A DNA stretch of 64,000 nucleotides from Codonopsis lanceolata (lineage: Eukaryota > Streptophyta > Magnoliopsida > Asterales > Campanulaceae). Each line of letters opens with the position of its first letter. Within the stretch, counting starts at the first letter, position 1. Location of the stretch: the NCBI GenBank assembly GCA_013146195.2, contig CM028379.1, forward strand, positions 110,416,168-110,480,167, read 5' to 3'. The position numbers were made by a program, and so were the translations under genes. The notes beneath the pieces are model-generated. The model made no database searches and had not been told where the DNA came from. It saw only the letters and a list, made by a program, of their open reading frames with translations. Below are positions 21,577-34,239 of the stretch, one piece after another.

Positions 21577-23808
21577 ATGACACAAACACATTACATGCTA
21601 CCTACGTCAAATGCGAACCACGTCCCAATATTAGACGAATGTCATTTCGATGTTTGGAAGGATAAGATAATACGTTTTATGAATTCCATTGACAACAGGT
21701 TATGGAAGTGCGTGCTAGAAGGACGTCATGTACCAATGAAGCCAAACCTTCTGGCAATCGTTGGTGGAAATCCTCCTGAGATTCCAAAAGAAGAAAAAGA
21801 ATGGACTGAGGACAAAAGAAAACTAGTAGAGCTGGACAGTAAAGCCATTAACATCATTACAAGCTCACTAGACACCAATACTTACCAACAAGTGATCCGG
21901 TGTACATCTGCCAAATAAATGTGGGAAGCTCTTGTCGAATACTTGAAAGGAAACCAAGAAACAAGAGACAACATGAAGTACACATTTATCCAACAATTCG
22001 ACTCCTTCAAAAAGGATCCCAAGGAAACCTTGAGACAAGCATACGATCGCTTCAACGAGGTAATAAATAACTGATTTTCTCTTGGTAAAACTTATGACAA
22101 GAAAGAAATGAACATGAGATTTCTAGGCTCTCTAGGTAGTCTGTGGCATGTTAAGACTACCGCCATGAAAGAATCCAAAAACTTAAATGAAATGACTCTT
22201 CGTAGTCTTTATGCAAGTTTGAAGGTTTATGAGCTCGAAGTTAGTCAAGCTCTAGAGCAGGACAAACAGTTCAAAACTTTGTCCTTGCCAGCCATGGTAC
22301 AAGAAGTAACTCCAGTTGAAGACAAACCCTCTACTTCCTCCAGTGAAAATGATTTTCTTTCAGATGAACAATTTGCCATGTTTGTTAAACACTTTTAAAA
22401 AATTGCAAAATATGGAAGGAAGGACACACACCAGCAGCCTTTTAGAATATCTGCTGAAGGCCCATCTAACAATGAGCTAGTGTGTTATAACTGTAGAAAA
22501 CCTGGATCATTTTGCATCTAAATGTTCGAAGCCAAAATTTGAAGCATACAGAAAGCCTCTTTATAAGAAATTTCAATAATAGAAAGGTATGCTGGCTGAA
22601 GACATTGAAGAGAAATAGGTTGCTACATGGTTTGAGACGGATTTAGAAGAGGATGAGGACGATTGTGAGCAAGCCAATATATGCTTAATAGCTCATGAAT
22701 CAAGTCCCACCTATGACTCTGAACATGAAGTCGAAATCTCACATATTCCCTTCGTAAAAGGTGAGATCAACTATGAAAGCTTCAGTAAGGAAGAACTGCT
22801 CAAGGATAATCAAGAAATGCTTGAGGAGTTCAACTCCTTCAGAGTAGCCTATGTAAAACTCGCAAAGAACTATGAAAAGCTTGCTGCTGAGAAATCTTTG
22901 CTGGCAGTTGAGATTCAAACTCTCAATAGCTGTCATCAGGAGAGTATCAAGCTAAAAGGAGAAAACAAATTCCTTAGTGACAAAATTGATTGCTTGACTG
23001 AGCACATCAAAGGGCTAGACCTGGAGAAAATTGTTTTGCAAAAGACAATTGACTCCTGGAACAGCTCCAAAGAAACCTTTGAAGGAATCCTCTCTAGCCA
23101 AAAGCCAAGTAGAGATAAATCAGACTTAGGTTATAATGATGAGCCCAGTCCTGCATACTCTTCTGTCACAGAGAAATGTGAAACCTCCAAGACTGCTGAT
23201 GATGCTTCTTTCTCCAAACAAACATTCGGCAACAAGGGTAAAATGGACTTAGGTATACAAGTGTACCATATGTTTACCCCAAGGCTCACAAAGGGAAAGC
23301 CAAAGAGACTGCTTCTAATGAGAAACTTGCTAAAGGAACGGTAGAGCAATCAAAGTCTACCGACAGCAACTCTGCTTAAGTAAAGTCTGCTGGTGGTAAA
23401 CCAACAAAATCTCTGCTGGTACCTATCAAGTTTGTCTATGAAATGGCGAAGGCACCCAAGCTGATTGACAATAAACTTAAAGAAATTCTGCCAAATCCTC
23501 CTAAATCAGTTAACAATAGACCTGCCAAAACTAAGTCTGCTGGTAATAGATCAAGGAAGACTCAACATAAACCACTTAAGCCTACTGCCAACAAACATGT
23601 TGAATCTAAGACTGCTGTTAGAAACAAGGAAAGTCACAAGCACTCTACAGCAAAAGCTGATCACAATCAACCATGGAACTTTCATCTGTGTCATTCTTGC
23701 AATTGTTTAGGCCATCTGGCCCTAGAATGCCTGCTAAGGTTCACACCAAAATCTGAGAGACCTAGTTCTCTCAAGGTTAGGCAGGTATGGGTCCCAAAAG
23801 GTTGCTAA
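21577..23808 (+). pseudogene. Sirevirus gag, broken
   Basis: The first block (21577-22398) has the copia gag fold with FDVWKDKIIRFM near its start; it is cut by TAA at 21916 and TGA at about 22072. A CYNCRKPG zinc knuckle at about 22487 is lost to a frameshift. 22817-23344 encodes a coiled coil (LAKNYEKLAAEKSLL, then ESIKLKGENKFL), which I recall as typical of Sirevirus Gag and a likely partner-binding segment. 23443-23808 is Lys/Ser-rich and ends in a second knuckle-like CHSCNCLGHLALEC. Confidence 0.8.
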
Positions 23809-23869
23809 TCCTCAGGACCCAAAAGAAAATAAAGGGGACCTTGTTCCTTTGACTTTTTAGGTCTACTTC

Positions 23870-24518
23870 ATGGCTATAGATTCAGAAGTAAGGACATCTG
23901 GTGCCTCGACAGTGGTTGTTCAAGGCACATGACAGGGAACATAAGTCTACTCTCAGATATAGCTGAAGCTAAAGGTCCTATGGTGATTTTCGACGACAAT
24001 GCAAGAGGGAAAACTATTGGGTATGACTCAATCACTAGAGAAAGTCTCTCCATCAGTAAAGTTTTTCTAGTGAATGGCTTAAAGCATAATCTTCTAAGCA
24101 TATCACAATTTTGCGACAAAGGTCTTATCTGCCCATTCTCCTCCAACCAATGTCTCATCAAAGATCGTGAATCCTGCTCAACATTACTGACCGGCAATAG
24201 ACAATGAAACGTCTATGTCGTGGACCTAAACTCTCTAGGGAGATCCTCCATCCTTTGCCTAGTTGCCAACAATGTTCGTAACAACAGTTGGCTTTAGCAC
24301 AAGCGTCTCAGTCACCTTAACTTCAAATACCTCTCCAAGATCTCCAAAGATAGACTTGTTAAAGGTCTACCTACGGTGTCTGCCGACCACGAAAGAAGTT
24401 GAAAAGCTTACCAGTTAGGGAAACTCTCCAAGTCTTCCTTCAAGAGCGAGTCAGTTATGTCATCTTCTAGACCTCTTCAACTTCTCCACATGGATCTCTT
24501 TGGACCAATCACTACTGT
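23870..24518 (+). pseudogene. Sirevirus protease and integrase N-terminus, interrupted
   Basis: WCLDSGCSRHMTGN at about 23900 is the copia aspartic protease site (D-S-G form). A degraded GAG-pre-integrase zinc-binding stretch follows (24200-24430), then LLHMDLFGPITTV at the integrase core start. The frame is cut at 24518 by the Athila-type element and resumes at 45449. Confidence 0.85.
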
Positions 24519-26254
24519 TGACGGGCGAAAATCATAACGGGAAAGAATACCCGGTCGTTCGCAAGTAATATAGTGCGTAAGCAAAAGTATCGATCCCACA
24601 TAGACAATTATGGTGTATATTTTCCTAATTACTAAAATTATGGGTTTAATGACTATATCTAAACAATCAATTTTTAGCGATGCAACTAAAATTAAAGCAA
24701 TAAAAATAAGCAGGAAATAAAAATTACCAACTACGCACAAGTAATGGAGAGTGTTCTCAAGGATGAAAATGTTAGGATTGTAATTTCACTCCAATTATCC
24801 ACATGCTCAATTTATCTACTCTCTCAATTTTCTATAATTCATCTAGGGTAGCCAAGAACACAAATTTAGTCGCTACGGGCTCTCGCATCTTATAGCAACC
24901 CTAATTCACACATCTACCTACGGGCTCTCGCATCTTATAGATAAATGTGTAAATTTCAATAAGAACAAGTTCTCTAAAATGACTATTGGATTTTGTGCTA
25001 TATCTCTATGCTACAAAATACCAACAACTAAATTGTTAAGTCCGTAAAGTAATGGTAGCTCTCGCGGATCCAAAACAATTCTAAAATCATCCAATTATTG
25101 ATCAAATAATTAGAAGCATTAAACACAACAAAATAATAACTCTAAAATAAATTGAAGTTATATTGAGAGAGAAAGAAAAATATTAGAGCATGCTTCAAAT
25201 TTAGAGATTCATCACAATCCTAACAATAAATATTTAGCTCATAATGTAAAAGAAATCACACACAAATACTCCAAGATTATATTTCATAATGATATTAAAA
25301 ATAAAGAGTAAGAGATACAATACTTCAATGGAGATTTGGATGGAAGTTCTTTTGCATTCCTTGACAAAATCCCAATTAAAGATGATGAACAAACTAAGAA
25401 GAAAAAAATTATTCTTCCTTTCTTCTTTTTGTTCCAGTCGTGTGTGTCTCTCTCCCTCCCCAAAACTGATCAGCCAAATTCTCCACAAAGTGAAAAAGAG
25501 ACATGCCCAAGCTAAGGAGGGGCAAAAAAGGGATAACAAGGGAGTTTTGAGGGCAAAATGATGAAGAAATAAGGGCATGGGTCGCGCTTGGGTCAGGGTC
25601 AACCATGATGGAGTTTGCGGGTCACCCAGGTGGAGAAACGGGCTGGAGTGTGAGGGAAACTGCGCCAGGACGTGGGTGAGAGGTTCAGGATTGACGCGGG
25701 TCTGGGACGGGTGGCTTGGATCCATCTGGAGAACCGCGGGTCAGGCACTAGTGAAGGGAGCGACGTGGCACCATTAGGATGCGACAACACAAAGATGACT
25801 ATTTTTAGGAGAATTGCGCCGGCCTCCCCTGGGAAATCAGAAGTTACTCCGGTGCCCCTGGCGTTTTCAGAAAGGCTGCCGAAGTCCAATCCCTCCCAGG
25901 TCTTGCACTTTGGTCCTTCGTTAGTCCAATCAGCCTCCGTTAGGCTCTGCTAGCTCTTCCTTTAATGTCCATTAGCATCCGTTAGCCCTTTTCTTCTATC
26001 AATTCAGTCCTCTGCTTTACAAATGCTTAACGAAAAGCTAACGGACCTTGATCAAATATCTTCAAACTTCAAGAATTGATTTGAATCTTCCCAATTTGCT
26101 ATGAAATAATCTTTTAAAGCTTGAATTCATGCCCAAGTACCTTAAACACAATAAAATCATAATAAATGCAATTCTTTGGGCAAAATAAATACAAAAATCA
26201 TATAAATTGGGAATAAAACATGGGGAAAAAATATGCAAAATTATGAACTTATGA
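24519..26254 (-). repeat. 3' LTR of Athila-type element (left copy)
   Basis: Starts TGACGGGCG. The inner end reads ATGAACTTATGA, where the other LTR has ATGAACTTATCA, so the U3 TG at the PPT junction is altered. Both LTRs contain a 163-codon frame with no recognisable domain. Confidence 0.9.
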
Positions 26255-28031
26255 ACACCCCCAAACTTAAACTTTGGTCGTCCTCTAGCAAAGAACATAT
26301 ATAACACGAAAGATACACTCAAGGATTATGAAAGATTGAACACTTGCTTAGAATTCATCATGCTCATCACTTTATAGAACTCTTTGGGTAGAAAACATGA
26401 TAGCAAGAACCCACCAAGATTCTCAAGGTAATAAATCTTTTACAAATGCAATTCGGCACGAATGCAAAGCTAACAAATCCCCAAGCACATAGTCTAGCTA
26501 AGATTATACAATCAAGGCGAGCAAGGCAATAAATATATATATCTGAATCTCAGACAAGGAAACTCGAGACCATGCTTTCAAGAGGAATAATGCTAACACA
26601 ACCACAAGTAGCAACAAGATCATTAGGACTTTTTCAAGCTTGTAATGCTAGGCCAAGGTTAGGGCTACCAAAGAATAGATAGGATGAAACAAGGTAAGAG
26701 AGCATAAAATTGGAGTCTTCAAACCAAACTTGTTTCAAAAATTAATCTCAATCTTTTTGGAGCCACTCAAGTTACTTCAACAACCAAATTTTCAATAAAA
26801 GTTGAAGAAGTCTTTCAACTACCCCAAGACCATTAGAAATTCCCTTTGATTTTTTTCCTTTTCTTTCGAATGATGAAGAACAAATGGTCGCTTTGACACT
26901 TTTTCAAATAGCCCCTCTTTCTTTCTTTTTTTTTTCTTTTTTTTTTTTTCAAGAAAGGCTTTTCACAAATTTACAACCATCAATTCAACCAACAATTTCC
27001 ACAACTTTTGCATTTAGAAGATTAAGCACTTCCATGAACAACACATACCCTCCCATACATAATACAACAATTCTTTCTAATTCATGCTCTCTCAAAGAGT
27101 TGGATAAAAGTGTTTAGGTTCATGGGTTAGGATGATGTGGGTGATAGAAAATGAAGTCGAATGGGGGTCTTTGTGTGCTTTTCACACACCATTCATTGCA
27201 TAAGGCTCAAAAGGGACACTATGGAATCATGCATAAATGGGTAGGTCAAAATGGCACAAACGGTCCAAAAATGGCCTAAATCACATCAAAATTGCTACTA
27301 TGATCATGTTTCGCTTTGAAGATGGACAAACATGGCATCAATATTTTTTTTCTTTTTCTTCACTCTCAACATTCACTCTACGAAGCTCTTTATGAATATC
27401 ATAATCCTTCGCTAGATAGCACTCAAAGAAAACAAGACTTATATACACCATGAACATGAGAAGCATGCTTGAGATAAGTTAACATGAGAATCCCAACAGT
27501 ATTCTAGGCTATCATATAATCAACCCCTAGAATTGCAACTACAAAGCAACAAGCATGAACCAAAAGTCTAAACTTTTGAAAAAAATTCAAGGAAATTTCT
27601 AACCACACCCCCAAACTTAAAGATGAACATTATCCTCAATGTTTACAAGCATAAAAATGCAAATAAAGGAGGAGGGAAGAGAAAACTCCCGAAATGTCAA
27701 TTCACTTGAAGTTTGAGCCATGAATACTCCTCTCCAAAGATCAATCGAGCTACCCCCAAACTTGGAGATTTGCTCCTGCATCAAAATTCAAGCTCAAGGA
27801 AGTAGGGAAAACAATTAAGCATCATCTCTCATTGAATAAAAACCAAAAGAAAAGAAAGAAAAATATTTTTATGTGGGGACTCTATGTACACCTCCCTACA
27901 AACCCACAAACTCGGGAGGGCTTTGAAAAGCGACTCTAAAAAACATATAAATACAAAGATAAGGGAGAAGAAAGGATATTTTTGTAGTTCTAAGTTAGAG
28001 TCGCTAGCTTGACTTTGGGCCTCCCCTAGAT
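26255..28031 (-). other. Athila 3' non-coding region with repeated polypurine tracts
   Basis: No frame with an env-like domain. On the minus strand AAGTTTGGGGGTG or close variants occur three times, at about 26259-26272 (next to the LTR, the functional PPT position), about 27602-27617 and about 27752-27765. A long T/C-rich tract lies at 26919-26951. Confidence 0.75.
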
Positions 28032-29200
28032 CTAGGGAGGATCGGTGAGAGTGGTGAAGACTTTTTCACGAACGATGGGTCCTCCAAAATAATGTTTGAA
28101 ACGTTGCCCATTAACCGTGAAAGTAGTGTGGTTCGCCATATTTTCAATTTCCACTGCCCTGTGAGGATAAACATTGACCACCGAAAAAGGACCCGACCAT
28201 CTTGACTTCAATTTTCCTGGAAAAAGCTTCAAACGAGAATTAAAAAGGAGTACACTTTGCCCCGGCTCAAAAATTTGAACCTTAATTTTCTTGTCATTCC
28301 ATTTCTTTGTCTTCTCCTTATAAATTCTCGCATTTTCAAATGCATCAAGATGGAACTCATCCAATTCCTCCAATTGAAGTAACCTTCTTTCACCGGCGGC
28401 TTGCAAATCAAAATTGAGCTTTCGAATAGCCCAATATGCCTTGTGTTCAATCTCTACCGGAAGATGAAAAGCTTTACCAAACACTAGTTGATATGGAGAC
28501 ATACCAAGAGGTGTTTTGAAAGCCGTCCTATAAGCCCATAATGCATCATCTAACTTTTGAGACCAATCTTTCCGTGAAGGATTCACCACCTTCTCAAGAA
28601 TTTGCTTCACTTATCGATTTGAAACTTCCACTTGCCCACTTGTTTGTGGATGATAAGTTGTTGCAACCTTGTGCTTCACACCATATTTAGCTAAAATTCC
28701 CTCAAGCAATTTGTTACAAAAATGAGATCTACCATCACTAATAATCACTCTAGGTGTACCAAAACGAGTGAAAATGTTTCGTTGAAGAAATTTGGTAACA
28801 ACCCGAGCATCATTAGTAGGTAAAGCACGGCTTCAACCCACTTTGAAACATAATCCACCGCAAGAAGAATGTAGAGATTGCCATAAGAAGAGACAAATGG
28901 ACCCATGAAGTCAATACCCCACACATCAAAAATTTCTACCTCAAGAATACCGTGAAGGGGCATCTCATGTAGCTTTGAAATATTTTCCGTCCTTTGGCAA
29001 CGATCACAATGAACTACAAACTCATGAGCATCCTTAAAAAGTGAAGGCCAAAAGAATCCACTTTGAAGCACTTTTGTTGCGGTCTTGAAACCCCCAAAAT
29101 GCCCTCCATATGAAGAAGAATGACAATGGAGTAAAATAGACTCTTGATCCTCCTTAGGCACACATCTTCGCAAAACTCTATCCTTCCCTTGCTTGAACAA
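28032..29200 (-). pseudogene. Athila integrase
   Basis: 29200-28745 holds the H2C2 zinc-binding region (LHCHSSSYGGHFGGFKT, then VVHCDRCQ) and the core start DVWGIDFMGPFVSSYGN. A frameshift at about 28820 and a stop near 28610 break the core. 28610-28032 has the C-terminal part (DALWAYRTAFKTPLGMSPYQ, then LKSRWSGPF). Confidence 0.9.
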
Positions 29201-29212
29201 AAATGGCTTATC

Positions 29213-29577
29213 TCAATAATAATACTTGACGTCATGAAGATTTTTTTTTCTTTGAGAATATGACAAGTCTGGTGGCAATACATTGCTCACAATATAATTC
29301 ACAAAGTCGGCGTACCAAGGAACTTCCTTGAAAGAGATAAAGAAGAGATACTCATCCGAAAAAGATTCCTTGATAATACCATGATCCTTAGTAGCTTCAT
29401 CTTGCTCCAATCTTGACAAATGATCGGCCACTTGATTTTCCACCCCTTTTCGATCATTTATCTCCACATCAAATTCTTGAAGAAGAAGAACCCATCTAAT
29501 CAACCTCGGTTTGGCATCCTTCTTGGCAAAGATAAATTTGATGGCACTTTGGTCGGTGTAGACAACCGTCATGGTCC
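29213..29577 (-). pseudogene. Athila RNase H, C-terminal part
   Basis: Coding resumes left of the Tat-like guest with VVYTDQSAIKFIFAKKDAKP and LLLQEFDVEINDRKG, then NQVADHLSRL, the usual gypsy RNase H end. It stops at 29213. Confidence 0.9.
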
Positions 29578-31384
29578 TGTGAGGTTCCCGGGGTGCGACC
29601 CGCGCCCTGCACGCCCTTGGTTAGGGGTGCGCGTACGTGCGGATGCGGGACACCACTGCTCTCGTTCCACCCTCCCTTGTTTAGGGGAAGACGAAATCCA
29701 AAGTGCGAGAGGAGTGCTGTCTATATTAGCACGTTGGAATGTGCCTCGGTTGCCCTGAGTGGATTTTGTATCCAATATGGGAACTAATGGTTTCCCATGT
29801 CAAGTTATCCCTTATTTCGGGGATACCAGGATATGGGAATGCATTACCCTTCCATTCCCATTCTCCCATGTTTTCTTTAGGGGAAAATAGAGAAGTGCAA
29901 GAAAGGATATTGCGACGCCCCCACTATAGATTTATTGAAAATAGCCTTATGGCCTATTCAGATCACTATAGGAGCTATGGGTTTCCCGCATCAAGTTATC
30001 CCTTGTTTAGGGGATACCAGGATATGGGAATGCATCACCCCTCCATTCCCGTATCACCATTTTTTAGGGGAGAACATGAAAGTGCAAAGAGGGAATGTTG
30101 CAAGGCCCCACTGGATCTGAAAGTTTTAGAGTAGCCATCTTTATTTTAAGGCAAAAATAAAGAAAAACCAGAAAAGAAAACCAGAGATTTTAAAAAGCGG
30201 GTTCGGAGGCTAAGTTACGAGTTGGGAAGGTGCTAGGCACCCAACTCGCCCTTTCGGTCTCAAAACGTTTTTGGCTGAAGTATGCTCATTGTTATATTTA
30301 TCTAGCAAATAAATAAGGTATTATAATGACAGGGAAATTTAAACAAATACATTCGTGACTACATTATTTACGGACTCGCAGCCGCCTCCTTCCAATAATT
30401 ACAGACATATTTAAGAAATATTTGGCCATTATAACGGCTCTTTTACATAATATTTCCTAATCTAATCCGGGCAGCACAACGGCTTATATTGGCTACATTG
30501 CGCCGGATTTAAATAACAACTTTTGAAAAATAAATAAAAGACAAAAAAATACAAATAAAATAAAATACGCTCTTAAAGGTATTACCTTTTAGAGCGGCGG
30601 TGTGCTCGCTCTGTCCTTCAGGGAGAGGGAGTCTTTTGTTTTGAACTGGGCAGGATGACTGCTTGATTTTTGAGGATTTGGGCTTATCAACTCGGGCAGA
30701 GTGACATCTTATTTGGATAGGTTTTGGCCTTTTTAGTTGGGCGGAACCTAGACTTAGTTTTTGACTTTTTTAGCTCGTTACTCGGGCAAAGTAACAGCTT
30801 ACTTTGGGATTTTTGGACTGGGGAAGTGAGGTGGATACCTAACAACTAGGCTAGGGATCACTTATAACCTATGGGTTTTTGATTTGGCAGAGTTTGGACG
30901 GGGTTTGGAGACTATAGGGGCTTCCACTCACCTATCTCGCACCTCTCGTACTATTGATATCGAAGGAAACGAAGCAGAGCTTCCCTGCGATCTAAAAATC
31001 ACGGAGGAATTTGAGCAACGCAAATGAGAGGCCGGGACCCTCTATTTATACTGAGGGCTGAGGACACGGCTGGAATTCTTCAGTTTCTTCTCCGTGCATT
31101 GGTGAGTTGTACTCTATGCATTAAGACTTGTACAATTCGGCTTCTGAGACAACGCACAGTGCAAGGGATGGTGCGGCCAAGGCAGCCCGCGGCACCAGTG
31201 CGGCACCATCAAGCTTTGGAAGTTTGAGATTTTTGCACTTTCCCCCCCTGCAGTTCACTGTTTCGCGCATCCTGCTTTTCCTTTCGCATTTTTGACTCAT
31301 GCAACTTGACATTTATTAAGTTTTAACAGTTCTTGATATTTTATATCAGTCACATACCAGGGGTACGAAATTGGGGTGTCTACG
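29578..31384 (-). repeat. 3' LTR of Tat-like element (left copy)
   Basis: 1807 bp. It ends GTCTACG where the other LTR has GTCTACA, so the terminal dinucleotide at the PPT side is changed. A minus-strand TATAAATA box lies at 31043-31050. The part at 29760-30110 has two tandem sub-blocks with ATCCC...GGGAT hairpins. Confidence 0.88.
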
Positions 31385-32521
31385 GAGCCCCATCAACGAT
31401 GGAGTCTACGGGTAACCTTAAGGCTTACTGAGTAGACGAACATCGTTGATAAACAAGAGACTCTCCAATTTCGTTCATTTAAGAACGGGAGAATGCAATT
31501 GGTAGCAGTTATAATGCACAGTGAATATGCTATCCAAACTCTATAACCTAGACATTTTTAGTCGGTTATAAAAAAATTATCGAAGTTTTAAGCAGATATG
31601 AATTTAATGTGCTCTGATGGTCGGACCTACTAATGTAGGCTGCCTACGTATTCCCTATTAAAGGAAATCAGACCAAGCGTAGTTCAGGCCAAAACCCTAA
31701 ACTACAACTAAAGTGAGGATGTCATGTTCTTCGGGTCGAGCCCGATCGAGAACACGACGGAAAAAGATTTTTGTGTTTTCGAAAAAGCCGTATTCTTCCG
31801 GTCCGAAACCGTTGTCAAATACGGTATGACGATTTGAATGTTTTTCTGCCACCACATTTCAACCGGTCAATACCTTGTCGTTGAAACGTGTTAAGAAGAA
31901 TTTTCTAAGTTATGTCTGGCTGGTCGCTGCCTCCTTTCCACACATAACCCGAAACACTTTCAAATATCCAGAAAATTGCGCTCGACCGATAAAGATCCGT
32001 CGCCGAGCACGACAAATTGATCATTCTTCAAGTATTTTCGAAAATTGTGAAGTGGAAAATATTCTTTTTCCTTCCTCTTTCTTTTTCGCTCTCCCTATTT
32101 TTTTTGTTTTTTCAATATTCTTCTTTTTTTGTGTTTTTGAAATATTCCTCTTTTTTTTTTTTTTTTGTGTTTTTGAAATCAAAACTCAATTTAAAAGAGA
32201 GTTTTTTTTATTTGAAAAACAAAGCAAAGTTTTTTTTTTTTTTCAAATTTTCAAAATTTTCCTAAAAAGGAAATTATTCTAGAGTCGGTAAGAATATCTG
32301 ACTTACCATTCCGGTGGTCGCTGATTCTACTGATTCTCGACATTTCGCCACTCTTGCCGGGGAATTTATTCTCTCTTTTTTTTCTTTTTTTTTTTTGTGA
32401 TGGTCGGACCTATAAAGATAGGCTGCCTACGTATCCTTTTTCAAGAAATCAGACCAAACGTAGTTCGGCCTGTGCTGGGGAACAAGTGTTGTAATGCAGA
32501 CAAGTGTTATGCGGAAAGATA
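31385..32521 (-). other. 3' non-coding part of Tat-like element with duplicated structured block
   Basis: Blocks at 31612-31690 and 32397-32472 share GGTCGGACCTA, GGCTGCCTACGTAT and AATCAGACCAA.CGTAGTTC. Each has a small hairpin (CCTAC/GTAGG and CCTAT/ATAGG) and a CTACGT/ACGTAG pairing. Between them lie T-rich homopolymers (32089-32170, 32230-32243). No coding sequence. Confidence 0.75.
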
Positions 32522-34239
32522 GTTGTAATATCCATTACAACCTAGTGAAAACAACGCATATCAAAATGTAAAACCCATTGCATCCCAACACTAAACGCAA
32601 TATCCATTGCGTTGACACGAAACTGAATGCAATATCCATTGCAGAAAACAGATGCAATATCCATTGCATCGGAAAAACGCAATATCCATTGCGGCCGAAG
32701 AACTTAATGCAATATCCATTGCATTAACACGAAAACGGATGCAATATCCATTGCATCGCAGACACAAAACGCAATATCCATTGCGCCGACACTTAATGCA
32801 ATATCCATTGCATTAACATGAAAAAAACGATGCAATATCCATTGCATCGCAAAACAAAACGCAATATCCATTGCGCCGACATTGCAACTTAATGCAATAT
32901 CCATTGCATTAACATTTGAAAACGGATGCAATATCCATTGCATCGCAAAACAAAACGCAATATTCATTGCGCCGAGAACTTAATGCAATATCCATTGCAT
33001 TAACACGAAAACGGATGCAATATCCATTGCATCACAAAAACAAAACACAATATCCATTGCGCCGACACGCACTTAATGCAATATCCATTGCATCGCAAAA
33101 CAAAACGCAATATTCATCAAGGCCGACAACTTAATGCAATATCCATTGCATTAACACGAAAACGATGCAATATCCATTGCAGACAAAACAAACGCAATAT
33201 TCATTGCGCCGACATTGCACTTAATGCAATATCCATCGCATTAACACGAAAACGATGCAATATCCATTGCATTGCAAAACAAAACGCAATATTCATTGCG
33301 CCGACACAGACTTAATGCAATATCCATTGCATTAACACGGAAAACGGATGCAATATCCATTGCATCGCAAAACAAAACGCAATATTCATTGCGCCGACAC
33401 AAACTTAATGCAATATCCATTGCATTAACACGGAAAACGGATGCAATATCCATTGCATCGGAAAACAAAACGCAATATCCATTGCGCTGACACAGTCTTA
33501 ATGCAATATCCATTGCATTAACACGGAAAACGGATGCAATATCCATTGCATCGCGACACTCAACGCAATATCCATTGCGTAGACATAAACATAATGCAAT
33601 ATCCATTGCATTAATACGGAACGCAGATGCAATATCCATTGCATTGCAACACTAGATGCGATATCCATCGCATCAACACGAAAGACAGATGCAATATTCA
33701 TTGCATCGCAACTCCCGATGCGATATCCATCGCATTGACACTAAAGGATGGATGCAATATCCATTGCATCTCAACGCTGAATGCGATATTCATCGCATTG
33801 ACACGGAAGGACGGATGCAATATCCATTGCATCGCAACGCTGAATGCGATATCCATCGCATTGACACTGAAAGATGGATGCAATATCCATTGCATCGCAA
33901 CGCTGAATGCGATATCCATCGCATTGACATGGAAGGACGGATGCAATATCCATTGCATCACGACGCTGAATGCGATATCCATCGCATTGACACGGAAAGA
34001 CGGATGCAATATCCATTGCATCGCAACGCTGAATGCGATATCCATCGCATTGACACTGAAAGATGGATGCAATATCCATTGCACGCCGAATGCGATATCC
34101 ATCGCATTGACATGGAAGGACGGATGCAATATCCATTGCATCACGACGCTGAATGCGATATCCATCGCATTGACACGGAAAGACAGATGCAATATCCATT
34201 GCATCGCAACGCTGAATGCGATATCCATCGCATTTCTAC
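32522..34239 (-). repeat. Array of roughly fifty covarying short hairpins
   Basis: Each unit is an inverted repeat around a constant ATCC (GGAT on the element's sense strand). Classes include TTAATGCAAT/ATTGCATTAA (32704-32727), GATGCAAT/ATTGCATC (32738-32757), AACGCAAT/ATTGCGTT (32594-32613), AATGCGAT/ATCGCATT (33843-33862) and GTTGTAAT/ATTACAAC (32522-32541). Arms differ between classes, but both sides change together. From about 33718 the order is a 63-bp two-hairpin repeat, about eight copies; before that it is a looser three-hairpin repeat of about 100 bp. The 63-bp period keeps frames open on both strands (21-residue periods). Confidence 0.95.

Noticed and set aside
25234..25953. Conserved frames in the Athila LTR (also at 44426-45145)
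   Set aside because: Present in both LTRs only because LTRs are copies; overlapping frames on both strands, no known domain.
31875..32282. Phe-rich 135-codon frame
   Set aside because: Driven by T homopolymers in non-coding DNA of the Tat-like element.
32522..34239. CRISPR-like look of regularly spaced palindromic repeats
   Set aside because: The setting is a plant retrotransposon, the spacers are themselves repeated, and there are no cas genes.
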